From NCBI GenBank assembly GCA_001899285.1, contig MKWA01000015.1, positions 106,809 to 170,808 of the forward strand: 64,000 nucleotides of DNA, read 5' to 3'. Origin of the DNA: Rhizobiales bacterium 64-17. Lineage in GTDB: Bacteria > Pseudomonadota > Alphaproteobacteria > Rhizobiales > Xanthobacteraceae. The first letter of the stretch is position 1; each line of letters begins with the position of its first letter. The notes under the pieces are model-generated. The model had not been told where the DNA came from, searched no databases, and saw nothing but the letters and a program-made list of their open reading frames with translations. Shown piece after piece: positions 59,277 through 64,000 of the stretch. Made by a program: the position numbers and the translations under genes.

Positions 59277-60599
59277 ATGTTCAGCTTCATACGGACTGCC
59301 GCGAGCGGGCCTTTGGCGCGTCGCCTGATGGGCGCCACCGCCGGTCTCGCGCTTTCGCTGTCGGCGATTTCCGGCGCCAGCGCTCAGGACACGATCAAGG
59401 TCGGTATCCTGCACTCCCTTTCCGGCACCATGGCGATCAGCGAGACGACGCTGAAAGACGTGATGCTGATGCTGATCGACGAGCAGAACAAGAAGGGCGG
59501 CCTGCTCGGCAAGAAGCTCGAAGCGGTGGTGGTCGATCCCGCCTCCAACTGGCCGCTGTTCGCCGAGAAGGCGCGCGAGCTGATTTCCAAGGACAAGGTG
59601 TCGGTGGTGTTCGGCTGCTGGACCTCGGTGTCGCGCAAGTCGGTGCTGCCGGTGTTCAAGGAACTCGACTCGATCCTGTTCTATCCGGTGCAATACGAGG
59701 GCGAGGAGAGCGAGCGCAATGTGTTCTACACGGGCGCGGCGCCGAACCAGCAGGCAATCCCCGCCGTCGATTATCTGATGTCGAAGGACGGCGGCTCGGT
59801 GAAGCGCTGGGTGCTCGCCGGCACCGACTACGTCTATCCGCGCACCACCAACAAGATCCTTGAAGCCTATCTGAAGGCGAAAGGCGTCAAGGAAGAAGAC
59901 ATCATGATCAACTACACGCCGTTCGGCCATTCGGACTGGCAGACGATCGTGTCGGACATCAAGAAGTTCGGCTCGGCCGGCAAGAAGACGGCGGTGGTCT
60001 CCACCATCAACGGCGACGCCAACGTGCCGTTCTACAAGGAGCTTGCCAACCAGGGCCTGAAGGCCACGGATATTCCGGTGGTGGCGTTCTCGGTCGGTGA
60101 GGAAGAACTCGCCGGCCTCGACACCAAGCCGCTGGTCGGCCATCTCGCCGCCTGGAACTACTTCGAGTCGATCAAGAACCCGGCCAATGCCGCGTTCATC
60201 AAGTCGTGGAAGGAGTTCACCAAGAACCCGAAGCGCACCACCAATGACCCGATGGAAGCGCATTACATCGGCTTCAACATGTGGGTGAAGGCGGTGGAGA
60301 AGGCGAAGTCGGTCGAGCCCGACAAGGTGATCGCCGCGCTGCCGGGCATCGAGACGCCGAACCTCACCGGCGGCACCTCGAAGATGCTGGCCAACCATCA
60401 CATCACCAAGCCGGTGTTCGTCGGCGAAATCCGCGGTGACGGCCAGTTCGACGTGGTGTGGAAGAGCAAGGGTCTCGTGTCCGGCGATGCCTGGTCGGAT
60501 TTCCTGCCCGGCTCCAAGGATCTCGAAGCCGACTGGGTGACGCTCAAGTGCGGCAACTACAACAAGGTCGCCAAGAAATGCGGTGGCCAGGCCTCATGA
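59277..60599 (+). CDS. urtA: Urea ABC transporter substrate-binding protein
   Basis: 440 residues with a long signal region ending AISGASAQ. The mature protein begins DTIKVGILHSLSGTMAISET and has FGCWTSVSRKSVLPVFKE and LFYPVQYEGEESERNV, wording specific to UrtA rather than Liv-type binding proteins. It binds urea (or short-chain amides in FmdDEF relatives) in the periplasm. ATG at 59277 is the family-consistent start. It is first in the urt operon, expressed from the sigma-54 promoter and followed by a strong hairpin. Confidence 0.95.
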   Translation: MFSFIRTAASGPLARRLMGATAGLALSLSAISGASAQDTIKVGILHSLSGTMAISETTLKDVMLMLIDEQNKKGGLLGKKLEAVVVDPASNWPLFAEKARELISKDKVSVVFGCWTSVSRKSVLPVFKELDSILFYPVQYEGEESERNVFYTGAAPNQQAIPAVDYLMSKDGGSVKRWVLAGTDYVYPRTTNKILEAYLKAKGVKEEDIMINYTPFGHSDWQTIVSDIKKFGSAGKKTAVVSTINGDANVPFYKELANQGLKATDIPVVAFSVGEEELAGLDTKPLVGHLAAWNYFESIKNPANAAFIKSWKEFTKNPKRTTNDPMEAHYIGFNMWVKAVEKAKSVEPDKVIAALPGIETPNLTGGTSKMLANHHITKPVFVGEIRGDGQFDVVWKSKGLVSGDAWSDFLPGSKDLEADWVTLKCGNYNKVAKKCGGQAS

Positions 60600-60615
60600 C
60601 GTCCTGATGGCCTTG

Positions 60616-60640
60616 CGGGAGGCGGCGATGCCGCCTCCCG
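60616..60640. terminator. Perfect 11-bp hairpin between urtA and urtB
   Basis: CGGGAGGCGGC (60616-60626) pairs perfectly with GCCGCCTCCCG (60630-60640) around a 3-nt loop. It is followed by ACTTTCTCCTTC rather than a pure T run. It may protect the urtA message or partly terminate transcription, so that more binding protein than permease is made. An ATG inside the loop (60628) is an unlikely urtB start for this reason. Confidence 0.65.
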
Positions 60641-60687
60641 ACTTTCTCCTTCGATATTTCAGAAAAGTCCTTGCCGGGGCTTGTGCG

Positions 60688-62316
60688 ATGATCTGCACGC
60701 GGTTAACGCTCACGCGGTGGCTATTCGGTTTGTTGGCGGCTTATGTCGCCGCTGCCGCGCTCCTCATTGCGATGCCTCATGCTCGGGCGCAAAGCCTCGA
60801 TGCGGCGCTCGCACACTTCACCGAAGATTCATTCGACGACACCGATCAAGGCATTCAGGCCGTGGTGGCGAGCGGCAGTCCGCGTGCGTCCGCGATCATT
60901 CAGGCGCTGTCGGACGGGCGGCTCGCATACGATGGAGATAAGAAGAAGATCTACATCAAGACCGATGCCCAGGTGCTCGATGCCGAAACCGGCCAGCCGG
61001 TGACGCCGGCGCCCGACAATCTCGACACGGTTCGGCTTAACAACCGCTTGCGCCAGGCGGTCGCCGCAGCGCTCGGCGGGTTGACGTTGATGTCGCCGGA
61101 TCGCGCCGCGCGTCTGAGCGCGGCGCAAGCGGTGTTCAAGTCGCGTGACGAGAAGGTGCTGCCGGTCGTGGAGGCAGCGCTGGCCAAGGAGGCAGACGCC
61201 GGGATCAAAACCATTCTCGCGCAGACACGGGCGGCGATCCTGCTCGGCTCGGACGAGGCGACCGAACCGCAGAAAGTCGAGGCCGTTGCCGCGATCGCCG
61301 CGCGCGGCGATCAGGACGCGCTGCGTATTCTGAACGATATTTCCGCCGATGCGCCGCCGGCGGTCACGAAAGCGGCGCAGAGCGCGATCAAGTCGATCCA
61401 GAATCAACTGGCGCTCTGGAGCGCGGTGCAGAACGCCTGGTATGGGCTCTCGCTCGGCTCGGTGCTGCTGCTCGCCGCGATCGGGCTCGCCATCACCTTC
61501 GGCGTGATGGGCGTCATCAACATGGCGCACGGCGAGATGGTGATGATCGGCGCTTATGTCACCTTCGCGGTGCAGGAGATGATCCGTGCCTACAATCCCG
61601 GCCTGTTCGATTATTCGCTCGCCATCGCGCTGCCGCTGGCATTTCTCGTCTCGGCGCTGGTCGGCATCCTGATCGAGCGCACGGTGATCCGCTTCCTCTA
61701 TGGCCGGCCGCTGGAAACGCTGCTCGCCACCTGGGGCATCTCGCTCATTCTCCAGCAGGCGGTGCGCAGCCTGTTCGGCCCGACCAATCGCGAGGTCGGA
61801 AACCCGTCGTGGATGAGCGGCGCGTTCGAACTCGGCGGCATCACCATCACCTATAACCGCTTGTGGATCGTCGTTTTCACGATTGCGGTGTTCGTCGCGC
61901 TGCTCGGCATGCTGCGCTTCACGCGGCTCGGCCTTGAAGTACGCGCGGTGACGCAGAATCGCGCCATGGCGGCGTCCATGGGCATCCGCACGGCGCGGAT
62001 CGACGCGCTGACCTTCGGTCTCGGCTCGGGCATTGCCGGCATCGCCGGCGTGGCGCTGTCGCAAATCGACAATGTCAGTCCCAATCTCGGGCAAGGTTAC
62101 ATCATCGACAGCTTCATGGTGGTGGTGTTCGGTGGTGTCGGCAATCTGTGGGGCACGCTGGTCGGCGCACTGACGCTCGGCATCGCCAACAAATTTCTTG
62201 AGCCTTATGCCGGCGCCGTCCTCGCCAAGATCGCCATTCTTGTTTTCATTATCTTGTTCATCCAGAAGAAGCCTCGCGGCATGTTCGCGCTCAAGGGCCG
62301 GGCGGTGGAGGCATGA
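60688..62316 (+). CDS. urtB: Urea ABC transporter permease
   Basis: 542 residues. UrtB is distinctive: after a signal or anchor (TRWLFGLLAAYVAAAALLIA) there is a soluble domain of about 200 residues (ALAHFTEDSFDDTDQGIQAV onward). Then comes a LivH-type permease with GLAITFGVMGVINMAHGEMV (about 270-290) and about eight membrane segments. ATG at 60688 places the start after the hairpin. Starts at 60583, 60607 and 60628 are upstream alternatives. The stop overlaps urtC (ATGA). Confidence 0.93.
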   Translation: MICTRLTLTRWLFGLLAAYVAAAALLIAMPHARAQSLDAALAHFTEDSFDDTDQGIQAVVASGSPRASAIIQALSDGRLAYDGDKKKIYIKTDAQVLDAETGQPVTPAPDNLDTVRLNNRLRQAVAAALGGLTLMSPDRAARLSAAQAVFKSRDEKVLPVVEAALAKEADAGIKTILAQTRAAILLGSDEATEPQKVEAVAAIAARGDQDALRILNDISADAPPAVTKAAQSAIKSIQNQLALWSAVQNAWYGLSLGSVLLLAAIGLAITFGVMGVINMAHGEMVMIGAYVTFAVQEMIRAYNPGLFDYSLAIALPLAFLVSALVGILIERTVIRFLYGRPLETLLATWGISLILQQAVRSLFGPTNREVGNPSWMSGAFELGGITITYNRLWIVVFTIAVFVALLGMLRFTRLGLEVRAVTQNRAMAASMGIRTARIDALTFGLGSGIAGIAGVALSQIDNVSPNLGQGYIIDSFMVVVFGGVGNLWGTLVGALTLGIANKFLEPYAGAVLAKIAILVFIILFIQKKPRGMFALKGRAVEA

Positions 62317-63473
62317 TCACCGCCGCCTTCGTCCGTTCGCTCGATCGGGGCGGCATGATCTTTCTGATCGTGCTGGCGGCGTTCGCGTTCGCCGTTCCGT
62401 TCTTCAATCTGGCGTTTCCACCCGGATCGCCGCTGCATCTGCCGACCTATCTCGTCGCGCTGTTCGGCAAATATGTCTGTTATGCGCTGCTCGCACTCTC
62501 CATCGACTTGGTCTGGGGCTATTGCGGCATCCTCTCGCTCGGCCACGGAGCGTTCTTCGCGCTCGGCGGTTACGCCATGGGCATGTATCTGATGCGCCAG
62601 ATCGGCGCGCGCGGCGTCTATGCCAACCCGGTGCTGCCGGATTTCATGGTGTTCCTGAACTGGAAGGAATTGCCGTTCTTCTGGTACGGCTTCCAGTCGT
62701 TTCCCTATGCGTTGCTGATGATCGTGCTGGTGCCGGGGGTGCTCGCCTTCGTGTTCGGCTGGTTTGCCTTCCGTAGCCGCGTCACCGGCGTCTATCTCTC
62801 GATCATCACGCAGGCGATGACCTATGCGCTGCTGCTGGCGTTCTTCCGCAACGATTTCGGTTTCGGCGGCAACAACGGCCTGACCGACTTCAAGGATATC
62901 CTCGGCTTCAACGTGCAGGCGCAGGGAACGCGCGCGGCGCTGTTTGTCCTGTCCTGCGTCGCGCTCGCGGCCGGTTTCCTGCTGTGCCGTGCCATCGTCT
63001 CCTCGAAATTCGGCAAGGTGCTGGTGGCGATCCGCGATGCGGAAAGCCGCACGCGCTTCCTCGGCTATCGGGTCGAGAACTACAAGCTGTTCGTCTGGAC
63101 GTTCTCGGCCTGCATGGCGGGGGTCGCCGGCGCGCTTTATGTGCCGCAGGTCGGCATCATCAATCCGAGCGAATTCGCCCCGGCCAATTCGATCGAGGCG
63201 GTGATCTGGGTCGCGGTCGGCGGGCGCGGCACGCTCACCGGCGCGGTGCTCGGCGCGTTCCTGGTCAATTACGCCAAGACCTTCTTCACCAGCGGCATGT
63301 TGGCGCCATACTGGCTGTTCGTGCTCGGCGCGCTGTTCGTTGGCACGACGCTGCTGCTGCCGCGTGGTATCGTCGGCACGCTTTCGCATTGGCGCATCGC
63401 GCGCACCGAACGAAAAACCGCTGCGGCAGCCGAAGATAGCGTGGCTTGGGCCGTGCCACGGGCTGCGGAGTAG
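62313..63473 (+). CDS. urtC: Urea ABC transporter permease
   Basis: A 386-residue LivM-type permease with an unusually long periplasmic loop near the start. It has WGYCGILSLGHGAFFALGGY (about 68-87), VAIRDAESRTRFLGYRVENYK (as two consecutive runs) as the coupling region, and VGGRGTLTGAVLGAFLVNY. It forms the membrane pore with UrtB. It overlaps urtB and lies 4 nt before urtD. Confidence 0.94.
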   Translation: MITAAFVRSLDRGGMIFLIVLAAFAFAVPFFNLAFPPGSPLHLPTYLVALFGKYVCYALLALSIDLVWGYCGILSLGHGAFFALGGYAMGMYLMRQIGARGVYANPVLPDFMVFLNWKELPFFWYGFQSFPYALLMIVLVPGVLAFVFGWFAFRSRVTGVYLSIITQAMTYALLLAFFRNDFGFGGNNGLTDFKDILGFNVQAQGTRAALFVLSCVALAAGFLLCRAIVSSKFGKVLVAIRDAESRTRFLGYRVENYKLFVWTFSACMAGVAGALYVPQVGIINPSEFAPANSIEAVIWVAVGGRGTLTGAVLGAFLVNYAKTFFTSGMLAPYWLFVLGALFVGTTLLLPRGIVGTLSHWRIARTERKTAAAAEDSVAWAVPRAAE

Positions 63474-63477
63474 CGCG

Positions 63478-64000
63478 ATGGCCCCGAAAACAACATCCGC
63501 GATGCTCTATCTCGATGGCGTCAACGTCGCCTTCGACGGATTCCGCGCCATCAACGATCTCGCGCTGATCATCGAGCCGGGCGAGATGCGCGCCATCATC
63601 GGCCCGAACGGCGCAGGCAAGACGACGATGATGGATATCATCACCGGCAAGACACGGCCGGATTCCGGCGATGTGTTCTTCGAGCGTGGCCACCACGACC
63701 TGACCCAGCTTGATGAGACCGAGATCGCGCAGCTCGGCGTCGGCCGCAAATTCCAGAAGCCGACCGTGTTCGAGATGCACGCGGTGGAGGACAATCTGCT
63801 GCTGGCGCTGCGCAGCGACCGCCGTGTCGGCGCGGCGCTGGCTTGGCGCGATAGCGCGGCCCAGCGGGCGCGGATCGGCGGACTGCTCGATATCATCCGC
63901 CTTGGTCCGTATCGTCATCGGCAGGCCGGCAGTCTGTCGCACGGCCAGAAGCAGTGGCTGGAGATCGGCATGTTGCTGGCGCAGGAGCCGAAGCTCTTGC
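63478..64000 (+). CDS. urtD: Urea ABC transporter ATP-binding protein (5' part, runs off the window)
   Basis: The first 174 codons are present. Walker A is GPNGAGKTTMMDIITG, the Q-loop region is KFQKPTVFEMHAVEDN, and the signature region is LSHGQKQWLEIGML, the LSHGQKQ wording being characteristic of UrtD. ATG at 63478 lies just after the urtC stop. The gene and presumably urtE continue to the right. Confidence 0.93.
   Translation, partial: MAPKTTSAMLYLDGVNVAFDGFRAINDLALIIEPGEMRAIIGPNGAGKTTMMDIITGKTRPDSGDVFFERGHHDLTQLDETEIAQLGVGRKFQKPTVFEMHAVEDNLLLALRSDRRVGAALAWRDSAAQRARIGGLLDIIRLGPYRHRQAGSLSHGQKQWLEIGMLLAQEPKLL

Noticed and set aside
58548..60401. 617-codon open frame on the minus strand across the FmdE-like gene and urtA
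   Set aside because: It is antisense to two genes with strong family motifs and a signal peptide each; its protein is rich in His, Arg and Gln without recognisable motifs, as expected for a shadow frame in GC-rich DNA.
60829..62094. 421-codon minus-strand open frame over urtB
   Set aside because: Mirror of a membrane-protein gene; charged low-complexity translation with no family features.
1..64000. CRISPR array, prophage or transposase genes
   Set aside because: No regularly spaced repeats, phage structural genes, integrase or transposase motifs were found on either strand.

Overview
The window looks like chromosome of a high-GC alphaproteobacterium, most likely of the Bradyrhizobium / Rhodopseudomonas / Afipia group. 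The reasons are the compact G/C-ending codon style, many ATGA/GTGA overlaps, a urea ABC transporter (urt) operon, and an inverted repeat at 893-936 of a type I remember as common between genes in that family. It is almost wall-to-wall catabolic DNA: acyl-CoA chemistry, substrate-binding proteins and local transcription factors. I see no tRNA or rRNA gene, CRISPR array, prophage or intact insertion sequence.

Region A (1-8.4 kb): the end of a branched-chain-type ABC transporter (LivG/LivF), a gamma-glutamyltransferase-like protein, an unrecognised 72-residue protein, an iron-type alcohol dehydrogenase, a RidA protein, a ferritin-like diiron protein and an aldehyde dehydrogenase. Two GntR/UTRA regulators that resemble each other sit among them. 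An isolated PAS-GGDEF protein follows (8.7-9.6 kb).

Region B (9.7-27.1 kb): a probable polycarboxylate or organosulfur acid pathway. It has three Bug-type receptors, a CaiB-type CoA-transferase, a PaaK-type ligase, an acyl-CoA dehydrogenase without the usual base, a DszC-like acyl-CoA-dehydrogenase-fold protein paired with a flavin reductase, an MmgE/PrpD protein, both parts of aconitase X, a citryl-CoA lyase, two SDRs (one without its catalytic Tyr and Lys), a MaoC protein and a four-domain rhodanese. TTGTCCGKACRA palindromes lie at three of its promoters, and a GntR/UTRA gene (18.5 kb) is the natural candidate to bind them.

Region C (27.2-46.1 kb): the most striking block. A GntR/FCD regulator ends a five-gene Liv transporter operon. 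Next come a three-subunit molybdenum hydroxylase (large subunit fused to a CoxG domain), an aryl-CoA ligase, a Cys-less arylmalonate-decarboxylase-like protein, a MaoC protein, an HMG-CoA-lyase-like protein, a CoA-transferase, a second (NMT1/TauABC-type) transporter, a UbiD decarboxylase and a small zinc-ribbon protein. All three control regions carry two GTATAC operators exactly 63 bp apart, with a smaller inverted repeat at the midpoint. The block therefore looks like one regulon, possibly for an aromatic or heteroaromatic carboxylic acid.

Region D (46.2-58.4 kb): the remnant of a GMC oxidoreductase, then two hotdog dehydratases, an SCP2-type thiolase, an aldehyde dehydrogenase, a PaaA/PaaC-like diiron protein with a ferredoxin-type reductase, two aryl-CoA ligases, a substrate-binding protein, a MaoC protein and a TetR regulator. 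Three TTTTTAC...GTAAAAA palindromes mark its promoters. It resembles a pared-down phenylacetate-type route (ligase, epoxidase, ring-opening aldehyde dehydrogenase plus hydratase, thiolase).

Region E (58.5-64 kb): an exported FmdE-like protein, a textbook sigma-54 promoter, and urtABCD, which runs off the right edge. Functions are read from motifs and family memory only; no database search was possible.
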